Shown: positions 50,247 to 59,553, numbered from the stretch's first letter. The stretch: DNA of 64,000 bases from Ureibacillus manganicus DSM 26584 (GCF_000772945.1 NZ_JPVN01000008.1:101248-165247); one strand, 5' to 3'. The notes: a model not told the origin generated them from the sequence alone. Translations and numbers: made by a program.

Positions 50247-50684
50247 ATGAAGATTAATAGAATAGATCATGTGAGTATAAACGTAAATAATCTTTCAGAG
50301 GCTAAAGCATTTTTTATCGATTTGGGACTAGAGGTAAAAGGGGAATGGGAAATGGAAGGAGATTTGATGGGTTATGCTGTTGGGCTTAATGGCGTTAAAG
50401 TTGTGTGTGTAGGATTGGGAATGCCAGATGGTCAGACATGGATAGAGCTGATCAAATTTCTTACGCCGTCAAATGAAGAAGATATTCAGCCATCCTTTGC
50501 AAATACACTGGGGATCCGACATATTGCATTTGCTGTTGAAGATATTGAAGCTGTTGTTGCCAAATTGAAAAAGAGGGGTACGGAAATCTTTAGTAAGATA
50601 CAGCAATATGAGGAAAATTATAAGTTATGCTACGTTCGAGGTCCAGAGGGAATAATTTTGGAATTGGCGGAGGAACTTAGTTAA
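50247..50684 (+). CDS. VOC family (glyoxalase/bleomycin-resistance-like) protein
   Basis: 145 residues with paired beta-alpha-beta-beta-beta modules: IDHVSINVNNLSEAKAFFIDLG at the start (metal His at residue 8) and IRHIAFAVEDIEAVVAKLKKRG in the second half, ending with the metal Glu in GIILELAEEL. Probable metal-dependent lyase/dioxygenase-like enzyme. AAAGGAGG precedes ATG. Confidence 0.85.
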   Translation: MKINRIDHVSINVNNLSEAKAFFIDLGLEVKGEWEMEGDLMGYAVGLNGVKVVCVGLGMPDGQTWIELIKFLTPSNEEDIQPSFANTLGIRHIAFAVEDIEAVVAKLKKRGTEIFSKIQQYEENYKLCYVRGPEGIILELAEELS

Positions 50685-50759
50685 CTTTAAGGAATTCTAC
50701 TTACTGTCCAAGGGAAAATGATTATTGTATTTTGATTCGCTGTGATATAGATAAATTCA

Positions 50760-51310
50760 TTTGAGCAAATCTAATAGAAAAGGTCTTCATACTGGTGAAA
50801 TAGACATTTTGCGCCAGAAATCGATGGGAAAGGACTTGATAAGGTGGATGAAGACCTTTTGGGGTAGGAAATCGATTAGAAAAGGTCATGATAAGGTGGA
50901 TGAGGGCCATTTGCGCCAGAAAATCGATTGGAAAAGGTCATGATAAGGTGGATGAGGACCTTTTACTCCAGGAAATCGATTGGAAAAGGTCATGATAAGG
51001 TAGATGAAGACCTTTTACGCCAGGAAATCGATTGGAAAAGGTCTTGGTAAGGTAGATGAAGACCATTTGCGCCAGAGAATCGACTAGAAAAGGTCATGAT
51101 AAGGTGGATGAAGCCCATTTGCGCCAGGAAATCGATTGGAAAAGGTCTTGGTAAGGTAGATGAAGACCATTTGCGACAGAGAATCGACTAGAAAAGGTCA
51201 TGATAAGGTGGATGAAGACCATTTGCGCCAGGAAATCGATTGGAAAAGGTCATCATAACGTCAATGAAGACCTTTTGCGCGTGAAAATCTACTAAAAAGG
51301 TCTTCATAAG
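50760..51310. repeat. Array of about ten 52-bp repeats
   Basis: Head-to-tail units with consensus TGAAGACCATTTGCGCCAGG, AAATCGATTGG and AAAAGGTCATGATAAGGTGGA. GACCTTTT/AAAAGGTC inverted arms recur in each unit; some arms vary together (GACCATTT with GGTCATG). Same family as 8104-8410. Open frames crossing it are due to the period. Confidence 0.9.
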
Positions 51311-51332
51311 AAAAGTAAAGTAACAAAATTTT

Positions 51333-51635
51333 TTATTTTCCTTTTTTTTGTCGATGTAGCTCTTTAGTTAAGTATTTAATCTGCTTTTTGAGCTCGCTTA
51401 TTTCATCGTCTATATTGTTACTGTTATTGTTACTGTTACTGTTTTTGTTATTGTTACTTTGATTTTGTGTTTGTTGCAATTCTTCTAGCGCAAGTACTGC
51501 AGCATAGGTTGAGATGGCATCGCCAAGTGTTGCAAGAAAGCCCCCTAGTACAGCTAGTTGAGCAGCATTCATTTCATTATTTGATGAGTTATTAGCGTTA
51601 CTTTTATTGTTATTTAAATTATTGTATGGATTCAT
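51333..51635 (-). CDS. Asn-rich protein with coiled-coil tail, 100 aa
   Basis: ATG 51633-51635 behind GGGAGGTTATAAT. Asn/Ser-rich N-terminus, a hydrophobic helix (AAQLAVLGGFLATLGDAIST, about 24-43), a second Asn/Ser tract encoded by repeated AAC/AAT codons, and a charged helix DDEISELKKQIKYLTKELH. Low-complexity linkers like these are seen in spore or surface proteins of bacilli; function unknown. Confidence 0.7.
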   Translation of the reverse strand: MNPYNNLNNNKSNANNSSNNEMNAAQLAVLGGFLATLGDAISTYAAVLALEELQQTQNQSNNNKNSNSNNNSNNIDDEISELKKQIKYLTKELHRQKKGK

Positions 51636-51843
51636 TATTATAACCTCCCGTTCACGTGCCTCATTTATAGTTTATGAACGGTCCTCAAAAAAGTAACGGG
51701 CATTCAAATAGATAATAAGTACACTCTAGCTCACCACCTTTAACTTCATTAATAAGGTGAAGAGTTGCAGTGAAAAAGCCCATCTCCTCGATCTAGCTTT
51801 GAGAGGAAATGGACTATTCATAACAGTGTCGCCTTATGCTGAC

Positions 51844-53742
51844 TTATTTATTTTTACGTAATTCTTTATTGATTTTCCGAAGTGCTTTTTTCGAGCCTCG
51901 TTCAATATCGTGATTTAGTTTACGTGTTCTATAGTCAGTGAATAGGGAGTCTAAATCATAACCTTCTGGATATAATTCTTCCGCTTTTTCCTCAAGCGTC
52001 AATCGTTTCTCGTTCACCTCAAGGAATTCCTTCTTATAAAATACAGTCACATTTGAATACTTATCTTTCTCTTTATATACAATTCCAAAGTCGTTGTAAT
52101 CCAGCAGTTTCACACGATCGCCTTTTTGATAATCGACCAGGTTCTCCGCCACCTCAACAACTTCATTTGGAGTCCTAATTTTGCTCGCATTCAGTCGTTC
52201 TAAGCGATATTCTTTATTCTTCATATAATCTTCGGCTCTTTTTAACACATGTTCAGGGACACTCATTTTCCTCGAGATCCACAACGCGTTACTGTCTCCA
52301 GATTTCCCAATCAACAGTTTAAATAAAGGCTCCAATGTTTCATTGTTAAATTGCATGGCTGCATTCATAAAGTCACTATGCATTTCAGAAAAACGTTTGA
52401 TCTCTCCATAATGCGTAGTTGCAACAGTAATACATCCTTTCAAATAAAACTCCTCTAAAATTGAGATGGCAATCGCAGCACCTTCGTTTGGCTCAGTTCC
52501 ACTACCAATTTCATCAAACAGTAGCAGAGTGTTGTTGTTCGCTAGACGAAGAATTTCAGATAAATTCTTCATGTGAGAAGAAAAAGTACTTAGTGCATTT
52601 TCTAAACTTTGATTGTCGCCAATATCTACAAAAACATTATCAAATACTGCTATTTCAGTGCCCTTGGCTGCAGTAATATGAAAACCAGACATGGTTGCCA
52701 ACGTAACAAGCCCGATTGTTTTTAATACAATAGTTTTCCCTCCAGCATTCGGACCCGTGATCACTAAGCTTCGATAGTCCTCCCCAATCAGAAACTGAAG
52801 TGGAACAACATGACCAGATAACAGGGGATGCCTGCAATCCCGCAGATGAATCTTTCCATAATCATTTATTTTCGGCTCAATTCCATCCACATGCCTACTA
52901 AATTTCGCTTTAGCAAAAATCATGTCGTATTGGGAAATGAGCTCAATATTTACTTTAATAGGGTGGAGATTTTCAAGAACGAGCCCAGTTAATGTAGCGA
53001 GAATTTGATATTCCACCATTGCTTCTTCCGATTTCAGTGTTGCCAGCTCTGCACTTAACTTTCCTACAACATTCGGTTCCATAAAGACCGTAGCACCTTT
53101 ACCAGAAACCTCAACAACTGAGCCCTGAACATGGTTTTTAAATGATGCTTTTATAGGAATCGTATAACGATCATCTTTCAACGTGATAATGAATTCCTGA
53201 ATATACTTGCTGTTTGCGCTACTATTTAAAAACTGATTTAACCGATCCTTAATTTTTTGTTCAGCTGTTTGGATATGATGACGAATTCGTTTTAGTTCAC
53301 CACTAGCTGCTGAATCCACCTGATTGTTTTTAATGGAAAAATTGATTTCTTCTTCAACATCTAAAAACTCAGTCATGGAGCGAGCGTAAGATGCTAGGGT
53401 TGGTGCAGCGAATTCCTTGCCAGACATGAACGTCTTGATTCTACGGCAACCTCTTAAAAAGTCAGAGATACTTAACAATTCAGATGGATCAAGAATCATG
53501 CCTTTTTCTAATTTTGTAATGATATGTTCAATGTTAGACACACCTGAAAAGGGGACGTTCCCACCTTCATCAAGAATTGCGCGTGCCTCCGATGTTTCAG
53601 TTAAACGATGTTTAACGACTTTTACGTTGGAACTAGGAAGTAATTGGTTGATTAGTTTTTTCCCAAGTCCGCTCACACAATAAGATTTCACAATCTCTTT
53701 TAGCTCGTTATATTGTAATTTTTCAAAAGTATTTTCATTCAT
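51844..53742 (-). CDS. MutS2-like ATPase lacking the Smr domain
   Basis: 632 residues. N-terminal MutS2-type helical domain, then the MutS ATPase: Walker A GPNAGGKT (about 328-335), the signature SSHMKNLSEIL, Walker B LLLFDEIGSGTEPNEGA (about 407-423) and TTHYGEIK. Full MutS2 is near 780 residues with a C-terminal Smr nuclease; here the protein ends in a basic, Arg/Lys-rich tail after a KGDRVKLLDYNDFG KOW-like patch. Shorter paralogues of this kind exist in bacilli; role may be in DNA or ribosome metabolism. GAGGAGAAAAAAG precedes ATG. Confidence 0.85.
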   Translation of the reverse strand: MNENTFEKLQYNELKEIVKSYCVSGLGKKLINQLLPSSNVKVVKHRLTETSEARAILDEGGNVPFSGVSNIEHIITKLEKGMILDPSELLSISDFLRGCRRIKTFMSGKEFAAPTLASYARSMTEFLDVEEEINFSIKNNQVDSAASGELKRIRHHIQTAEQKIKDRLNQFLNSSANSKYIQEFIITLKDDRYTIPIKASFKNHVQGSVVEVSGKGATVFMEPNVVGKLSAELATLKSEEAMVEYQILATLTGLVLENLHPIKVNIELISQYDMIFAKAKFSRHVDGIEPKINDYGKIHLRDCRHPLLSGHVVPLQFLIGEDYRSLVITGPNAGGKTIVLKTIGLVTLATMSGFHITAAKGTEIAVFDNVFVDIGDNQSLENALSTFSSHMKNLSEILRLANNNTLLLFDEIGSGTEPNEGAAIAISILEEFYLKGCITVATTHYGEIKRFSEMHSDFMNAAMQFNNETLEPLFKLLIGKSGDSNALWISRKMSVPEHVLKRAEDYMKNKEYRLERLNASKIRTPNEVVEVAENLVDYQKGDRVKLLDYNDFGIVYKEKDKYSNVTVFYKKEFLEVNEKRLTLEEKAEELYPEGYDLDSLFTDYRTRKLNHDIERGSKKALRKINKELRKNK

Positions 53743-53820
53743 TCTTTTTTCTCCTCACTGTGATTTAAATCAGCAATGAAGAAACCTACTGCCCTAGGAT
53801 TTCAATGAGATATTTAGACA

Positions 53821-54104
53821 TAAAAAAGCCACGGCAGATACCGTGGCTTAACTTTTACAAGCATAAGGAAATAAACCCATCCATAAAGATGAAGTAGTGC
53901 GCTTGTTTATAAAGTGTTTAGGTAGGTATCTTCATAGTTGGAAATAAGTCCATAACAAAATAAGGGGTGAGATTCTAATGAAAATCCCCAGATGTTAACA
54001 ATTCCTTATTTCCTATAATGTTTTCCTATTTAGAAACTACCGCACTCACAAACATGCACCTCATTTATTTAATTGATTTTCTCATTGAAATCAACTTTAC
54101 AGAA
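53821..54104 (-). ncRNA. Structured leader or small RNA upstream of the mutS2-like gene
   Basis: A strong minus-strand promoter (54107-54135) transcribes about 280 nt that end in the terminator AAGCCACGG / CCGTGGCTT with T-run (53821-53849), 79 nt before the mutS2-like start codon. Visible stems include GTTGATTT/AAATCAAT, GGAAATAAG/CTTATTTCC, GGGG...CCCC around ATTTTC/GAAT, and a long-range AGTGCG/CGCACT. No T-box TGGNACCGCG or other riboswitch consensus was recognised. It could be an attenuating leader or an independent RNA. Confidence 0.55.
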
Positions 54105-54106
54105 AT

Positions 54107-54135
54107 ATTATACGTTGCCTAACAAGAATTGTAAA
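54107..54135 (-). promoter_or_regulatory. Sigma-A promoter of the leader/mutS2-like gene
   Basis: TTTACA (54130-54135), 17 nt, TATAAT (54107-54112) on the minus strand. Confidence 0.85.
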
Positions 54136-54343
54136 GAATGTCAAATGCCAATTGTGTCCACCAAACTTATAAACCATCATTTGTCCTTAGGGATGAATGG
54201 TGGTTTCTTTTTGTTTCGAAAAAAATAAATCCCGTTATGCAAATATTGGGGGTTTACCCATGAATTAGCCCTCCAATGGGTAGAAATAAATTGCTATGAT
54301 GGTAGAGTTGTTTTTACTAGATTGATATAAAGGAGTTGGAGAT

Positions 54344-55603
54344 TTGGCCAATAAAACAAAAGTGAGAATTCTACTTACTATCATTTTAGTATTTACATTA
54401 GTTAATAGGAACTCGCTAATATCAAGTGCAAATGGACTTAATCCCGTACCAATTGAAGATGTAAATTTAGGAAAAAATAGTAATGCCTATTTACCTGTAT
54501 TTTATCCTTCCACTCAAATGAAAGAAGATTTTGTTAACGAAATCTCTAAATATGCAATGGAAGCAAATAAAAAGTGGGGGATTCCTGCCAGTGCTATTAC
54601 TGGTATGGCAATTCTTGAAAGTGGATACGGAACTACAAGAATTGCAATAAATGCCAAAAATATATTCGGAATAAAAGTATGGGGATATAATCCCGATAAT
54701 GCTTGGCAACTACAGGGGCAACCTGATGAAGATTATGAAGCAGTCCCTGTTTTAGCTAATTATGGAGAGAATCGAATTTTATACGATGAAAGCCAAAGAA
54801 GAGATAACTGGTATCGTGACTTTGATTCTTATAAAGAAGCGGTAGATTATTTAGCAGGGAATTTGTTATTAAATCAGAGATATCGTTTCGCAAAAACAAA
54901 TTATGATGAAAGACTCAAAAGTGGATGGAGTTTTGAGCAGGCATCTAAACAATATCTTTATGACATTGCCAATGCCGGATATAACCATCTGGGCGGGGAA
55001 TACTACAAAACTAAAATAGGTTCAATGATGGACCAATGGAATTTATATCAATATGACGATGAAAGAAGATTTATAGACATAGGTGGACATTGGGCTGAAA
55101 ATGAAATCTTATTCTTAGCAGAAAAAGGTTGGATAGCTGGATATCCTAATAGAACATATAAGCCGAATGACACTTTAACAAGAGCGGAAGCCGCTAAAAT
55201 TATGGATAACTTTTTAACGCTGACGCCAACGAATGAAAACATTTCATTTAAAGATGTTCATAATGGTTTTTGGGCATCTGAACCCATTAGTTTAGTTGCA
55301 CAAAATAAAATAATGAATGGTACAGGTGATGGATATTTTTCTCCTAAGGCCATTTTAACCAGAGCGCAAATGGCACAAGTATTCTATAATGCTGGATTTT
55401 ATGGTCAATCTGCTAATAATGTTATGAATTCATTTAAAGATGTAGGCGAAAATTCTTGGGCATATGTTGCCATTGAAACAATGAAACAAGAAGGGATTAT
55501 GGCTGGTTATTTAGATGGTCAATTTGGTCCCAATGATCCGATTACTAGAGCGCAAATGGCAGCTGTTATTTATCGAATACATAGCAAAGGGTTTGATAGA
55601 TAA
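54344..55603 (+). CDS. Glucosaminidase with three SLH domains
   Basis: 419 residues: signal peptide (about 1-29, cut after SSANG region), a Bax/LytG-like glucosaminidase domain (about 60-230) with ITGMAILESGYGTTRIAI (catalytic Glu) and AKNIFGIKVWG, then three S-layer homology domains (about 243-419) with ALTRAEAAKIM-type motifs. It should be held on the wall through pyruvylated polymers and cut glycan strands. TTG start after AAAGGAGTTGGAGA. Confidence 0.9.
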   Translation: MANKTKVRILLTIILVFTLVNRNSLISSANGLNPVPIEDVNLGKNSNAYLPVFYPSTQMKEDFVNEISKYAMEANKKWGIPASAITGMAILESGYGTTRIAINAKNIFGIKVWGYNPDNAWQLQGQPDEDYEAVPVLANYGENRILYDESQRRDNWYRDFDSYKEAVDYLAGNLLLNQRYRFAKTNYDERLKSGWSFEQASKQYLYDIANAGYNHLGGEYYKTKIGSMMDQWNLYQYDDERRFIDIGGHWAENEILFLAEKGWIAGYPNRTYKPNDTLTRAEAAKIMDNFLTLTPTNENISFKDVHNGFWASEPISLVAQNKIMNGTGDGYFSPKAILTRAQMAQVFYNAGFYGQSANNVMNSFKDVGENSWAYVAIETMKQEGIMAGYLDGQFGPNDPITRAQMAAVIYRIHSKGFDR

Positions 55604-55642
55604 AAATTAGTAAATTTTAAGAAGCACTTTAATAGTAAGGTA

Positions 55643-55677
55643 AGGCATTTCTTTATGAAGGAGAAATGCCTTTTTTT
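55643..55677 (+). terminator. Intrinsic terminator
   Basis: GGCATTTCT / AGAAATGCC stem and TTTTTTT, followed by a B-like TTGAATTAAGC. Confidence 0.85.
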
Positions 55678-55728
55678 ATTGAATTAAGCTATATCAGCCG
55701 AATAAGAAAAGAGAAAAGAGAGTGAACG

Positions 55729-56385
55729 ATGGATACATTAATACAAGAAATTGTACGTTGGATTGAAGATTCTGATAAGAAGTTAGTTATTGGCATCTCT
55801 GGTCATGGTGCTGCCGGAAAGACGACATTTGCCCATAAGTTAAAGGAAGAGTTAAAGACTAATATAAACTATATTAATACAGACCCTTACATAGTAAGCT
55901 CAGCAATAAGAAAGCATGCAGAGATTGACTATACATACAATGGAACACCACATCGCTTTAAAATGACAGCATGCCATCCCGCAGCACATCACATCCCAGC
56001 CTTAGAAAGAGATGTTCAAATGTTAAAGGAAGGCATGGATTTGCGCACGATTAATACTCGTTATTTAAAAAGTACAATACTCACTTCACAAAACAAAATA
56101 TCTATTGTAGAAGGTATGTGCGTAGCTTTTACGAACCCTGAATTATATGATCTTCTTATTTATTTTTACACAGACGGAGATACAGAACTTTCTAGAAGAT
56201 TCGGTCGAGATATTGAGGAAAGAGGAATGGATGTTGAGTATTTAAAACAATCTCATAACGAGCGCCGTATTCAGTACGAAGTGTTCATGCACCCATACAG
56301 TAAGAATTTCGATATTGTTGTTAAAAGTAGCAATGAAACACTTACTATTGAAAGGGCTAGTATACTATTCAAGGAGTGGGATTAA
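55729..56385 (+). CDS. Uridine kinase-like P-loop protein
   Basis: 218 residues; Walker A GISGHGAAGKTTF (about residues 23-35), NTDPYI (acidic position after strand 2), and the lid RRFGRDIEERGMD with HPYSKNFDIVV at the end, as in phosphoribulokinase/uridine kinase relatives. Phosphorylates an unknown nucleoside or sugar. GTGAACG precedes ATG 55729 with GAGAG further upstream. Confidence 0.8.
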   Translation: MDTLIQEIVRWIEDSDKKLVIGISGHGAAGKTTFAHKLKEELKTNINYINTDPYIVSSAIRKHAEIDYTYNGTPHRFKMTACHPAAHHIPALERDVQMLKEGMDLRTINTRYLKSTILTSQNKISIVEGMCVAFTNPELYDLLIYFYTDGDTELSRRFGRDIEERGMDVEYLKQSHNERRIQYEVFMHPYSKNFDIVVKSSNETLTIERASILFKEWD

Positions 56386-56421
56386 CATCAACAGATTCAT
56401 TCTATTAAAAGGAGGATGAAA

Positions 56422-56961
56422 TTGAAAATCAAGATAATGATCGGATTATTGCTTTCTGTCGTATTTTTAGTTGGCTGCTCAAATGAACTTACCTTTGAGG
56501 AATTCTTTCATCAAGAAATGAAGCGAATGTACAAAGATGCTAATAATTTTTCGTATAATCTTGTACATACAGAATTAAATGCAGTTCACGAAAACGATGC
56601 GATTGCGGTATTTAAAGAACATAACAGCCAAGGAGAACAAATTTTCATTGCCTATTTTGAGAAAATGGAGAATAGGTGGGAATGGAAACAAACAAGAGGC
56701 GCGGAGTGGGATACACCCCATAAATGGTCTGCTATGAACGAGATTCCATATATCTACTCCGGAGCAATTAGTGAAACTGATATTAAAGAAATCTATGCTG
56801 GAAATGAAAAAGCAAAAATAATCGATGTCGAAGGAAATAAAAAATATTGGTACGCAATCAGCCCTTTTAAAGAAGTTCAAGTAAAGTTTGTAAGAAATGA
56901 CGGTACAGAAGAAATAGTAGAATCGATTGATGAAGAAATGTTGAAGGATTGGGGGAAATAA
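56422..56961 (+). CDS. Predicted lipoprotein, 179 aa
   Basis: TTG 56422 is 6 nt after AAAGGAGG (ATG 56416 abuts the site). Lipobox LVGC at about residues 16-19, then a domain with FEEFFHQEMKRMYKD, repeated aromatic residues and WSAMNEIPYIYSGAISE. Function unknown. Confidence 0.75.
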   Translation: MKIKIMIGLLLSVVFLVGCSNELTFEEFFHQEMKRMYKDANNFSYNLVHTELNAVHENDAIAVFKEHNSQGEQIFIAYFEKMENRWEWKQTRGAEWDTPHKWSAMNEIPYIYSGAISETDIKEIYAGNEKAKIIDVEGNKKYWYAISPFKEVQVKFVRNDGTEEIVESIDEEMLKDWGK

Positions 56962-57016
56962 CATACTATCGGGGTTTTCATACTCTATTGCTAGATATCA
57001 AGCAAGGACATTGAAG

Positions 57017-57280
57017 GATAATAGCCAATTACGCCTCGATAATAGACAAAACCAGGGGAATAATAGACAAACAAGGGCAGATAATAGACACTCATGCAAA
57101 GAGTGATAGGATAAAAGCCAATTACGCCCCGATAATAGACAAAACCAGGTGGATAATAGCCAAAATAGGGCAGGTAATAGACACACGAACAAAGAATGCT
57201 TGGATAATAGCCAATTATGCCCTGATAATAGACAAAATTAGGTGGATAATAGCCAGAATCAGGCAAATTATAGACACTCA
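57017..57280. repeat. Three 92-bp higher-order repeats built from GATAATAGAC units
   Basis: Units begin at 57017, 57109 and 57202; each contains GGATAATAGCCAATTACGCC, GATAATAGACAAAACCAGG, a third GATAATAG-type unit and ATAATAGACAC. The basic 22-23-bp unit alternates AGCC and AGAC. Minus-strand open frames rich in Tyr/Leu here follow from the period and are not genes. Confidence 0.85.
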
Positions 57281-57307
57281 GCAAAAGGATCAACGAGGTG
57301 CAGTTTT

Positions 57308-57676
57308 ATGAACTTTATAAAGTCTATAGACATAATATTTATCTTCGCTTTTTCACTATTAATAGTTTACGATTTTTTCCCTAATACTCCTTTCGCTGAC
57401 TTTATCCCAAGTGGTGTTCTGATTCCACTTATTTTAGTAATAATGTTGGTGAGTCTGATATTCAAAAAGTACAGGGAAACAAATAAAAAAGTGCTATTTA
57501 AATGGCAAATATTTATGATGATTTATATTATTCTTTTAATAGGTACTATGACGATTTTAGGTGGCCAATCCTCTACTGGTATAGCGTTTGATAATGAAGT
57601 CATGTGGATCATCTTTTTGATGTCACTCTTTAGTATGTATTCACAATGGAAAAAGCTAAGAAATTCAGAAGAATAA
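57308..57676 (+). CDS. Membrane protein, 122 aa
   Basis: ATG 57308 is 7 nt after GAGGTGC. Four hydrophobic helices (about residues 6-24, 31-51, 64-82 and 94-112). The ribosome binding site lies directly after the 92-bp repeat array. Function unknown. Confidence 0.65.
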   Translation: MNFIKSIDIIFIFAFSLLIVYDFFPNTPFADFIPSGVLIPLILVIMLVSLIFKKYRETNKKVLFKWQIFMMIYIILLIGTMTILGGQSSTGIAFDNEVMWIIFLMSLFSMYSQWKKLRNSEE

Positions 57677-57768
57677 AGAGCGAGTTAGTACAAATGATAG
57701 GGGGCTAATCCTTGTTTTCATAGTCATCCATTTAAACCGCTAAGAAATCTATAAAAGGGGAATTACTA

Positions 57769-58449
57769 TTGAAAAAAAGATTAGGATGCTTACATGCACA
57801 TTACTCAAATATAGAATACATAGAAAACGCACTTTCTCCATATAACATTGAGTTAATTCATTTTGTTGACCCTGCATTAATGTATCGTGTTACATCAGAT
57901 GAAAGTTTTCAAAACTCGGATGCCCAAACTAAAGTGAAAGAGCAAATCGAATGGATTGCGCAATGCAATGTTGATGCAATCTTGATTACTTGTACAAATT
58001 ACATTGCTATTTTGCAAGGGGACCAGCTCTCAATATCAGTTCCCATTATTAAGATTGATGAACCATTCTTTGAATTCATTTGCAATATACAGCAACCTCA
58101 AATAATTCTTTTTACAAATCCTTCAACCGTTGAAGGGACAATGGAACGTCTCAAACAATACGCAAATCACCATCAAAAAACTTTGAACATAGAGGTTATG
58201 GTTATAAACAACACTTTTGAATTAATCATGCAAGGGTTAAAAGAACAATACAATCAGGAAATTACTAAATTCTTAGAACAAATCATGGATGATCAGAAGA
58301 AAGTGATCTCTGTTGCACAACTATCTATGGTTGATGCAGCTCAGCAGTTTGAAACTAGGACACCAACAACAATCATTAACCCCTTGAAACCCTTAGTATC
58401 ATCCATTGTGAATCAATTAGGTTTGTGCGATAAAACTAGTTTACAATAG
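57769..58449 (+). CDS. Asp/Glu racemase superfamily-like protein, one cysteine lost
   Basis: 226 residues with the racemase-fold start RLGCLHAHYSNIEYIE and the first catalytic-type Cys in AILITCTNYIAIL (about residue 72). At the place of the second Cys the sequence is ISVAQLSMVD, without Cys, so a two-base racemase mechanism is unlikely; a lyase, or non-catalytic role is possible. TTG 57769 follows AAAGGGGAATTAC. Confidence 0.65.
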   Translation: MKKRLGCLHAHYSNIEYIENALSPYNIELIHFVDPALMYRVTSDESFQNSDAQTKVKEQIEWIAQCNVDAILITCTNYIAILQGDQLSISVPIIKIDEPFFEFICNIQQPQIILFTNPSTVEGTMERLKQYANHHQKTLNIEVMVINNTFELIMQGLKEQYNQEITKFLEQIMDDQKKVISVAQLSMVDAAQQFETRTPTTIINPLKPLVSSIVNQLGLCDKTSLQ

Positions 58450-58481
58450 TTAAAAAATAATTTAGTGGGGGATTAATACAG

Positions 58482-58937
58482 ATGTGGGCAAATAATGGGT
58501 TTTCAATTTCAACAAATAAAGATTATTTAAATCTATCAGTAATCCATCAATTTTTAAGTGAAGAAGCATATTGGTCTAAAGGGATTCCTAAGGAAACCGT
58601 AAAAAAGGCAATTGAAAATACAACTTTCTGTTTCGGTGTTTACAAAGGTGAAGTAGGTAGAGAAGACTTTGTTCAAGTTGGTTTTGCAAGGGTAATAACT
58701 GATTTAGCGAGGTTTGCATATCTTTGTGATGTGTTTATATTACCGGATTATCGGAAATTAGGACTGTCCAAATGGTTAATGGATGTGATTACAAACCACC
58801 CTGATTTAAAGGAAGTTCGTAGATTTATGTTAGCGACGAATGATGCACATTCATTATATTCAAAATATGGTTTTGAAAGCATCGAACATCCAGAACTTTT
58901 TATGCAAAAAGTCCGTCAAAATCCTTATCAAAAGTAA
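58482..58937 (+). CDS. GNAT family N-acetyltransferase
   Basis: 151 residues; motif A LPDYRKLGLSKWLMD (about residues 89-103), strand 4 ARFAYLCDVFI and C-terminal SLYSKYGFESI. GGGGGATTAATACAG precedes ATG. Confidence 0.85.
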   Translation: MWANNGFSISTNKDYLNLSVIHQFLSEEAYWSKGIPKETVKKAIENTTFCFGVYKGEVGREDFVQVGFARVITDLARFAYLCDVFILPDYRKLGLSKWLMDVITNHPDLKEVRRFMLATNDAHSLYSKYGFESIEHPELFMQKVRQNPYQK

Positions 58938-59098
58938 ACATTCCAACATCAGTAGATTACCGCTTGAGCGGTCATTAAAAATAAAATAATATCAGGTATT
59001 ACTTTAAATTAAAACAAAGTGAGTTCTTTCTGATAGGGGGGCGTCCCAAAGGTTTAACTGATTTGAGTTGAAATACATATATTAAAATCGACAAAAAT

Positions 59099-59132
59099 GG
59101 CATTTCATAAAAAGGTGAAATGCCTTATTTTA
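59099..59132 (+). terminator. Intrinsic terminator
   Basis: GGCATTTCA / TGAAATGCC and TTATTTT; a B-like AAAGTTGAGGGGCATTAG follows. The rest of 58938-59208 shows an ACCGCT/AGCGGT palindrome near 58961 and no gene. Confidence 0.8.
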
Positions 59133-59208
59133 TTAAAGTTGAGGGGCATTAGTTTAGGAAGTAAATGGTATGATAAAAAAATATTAGTAAGTAAAGGAGT
59201 ATTAAGTA

Positions 59209-59553
59209 ATGATAAATTATAATGGACGCAACTTTGTTTCTATTGAAAATACGGAAAATGGAGAGGTTTCTTCACAAACTTTATTTAAATATAAACAAAA
59301 GGGGCATATCATCTCAGCAACATACAGTGGCGGAGAAATTGTGCAAGGGACATTAATTGGAATAGTCAGGGAAGACGGTTGCTTAGAGTTTAGATATAAC
59401 CACGTTAACAACAAAAATGAAATTAGAGGTGGACAATGTATTTCTACTCCTAAAATCTTACCAGATGGGCGAATTAGGTTATATGAAAACTGGAAATGGC
59501 TTGATTCAGAAGGTTCTGAGGGACATTCAATTATTGAGGAAATTAGTATATAA
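59209..59553 (+). CDS. Conserved small beta-rich protein (often labelled acetylglutamate synthase)
   Basis: 114 residues with the family pattern [54 protein letters not shown] and HSIIEEI. Databases often call this family n-acetylglutamate synthase, but it has no acetyltransferase motif and is too short, so that name should not be trusted. AAGGAGTATTAAGTA precedes ATG. Confidence 0.75.
   Translation: MINYNGRNFVSIENTENGEVSSQTLFKYKQKGHIISATYSGGEIVQGTLIGIVREDGCLEFRYNHVNNKNEIRGGQCISTPKILPDGRIRLYENWKWLDSEGSEGHSIIEEISI

Noticed and set aside
50761..50943. Plus-strand open frame inside the 52-bp repeats
   Set aside because: Created by the repeat period (52 bp is not a multiple of three but stops are rare in some units); no ribosome binding site and biased composition.
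53821..54104. T-box leader for the mutS2-like gene
   Set aside because: The conserved TGGNACCGCG antiterminator sequence is absent and the gene is not amino-acid related.
56991..57293. Minus-strand Tyr/Leu-rich open frames over the 92-bp repeats
   Set aside because: Two different frames are open at once, as expected for a repetitive tract lacking stops; no start signals.
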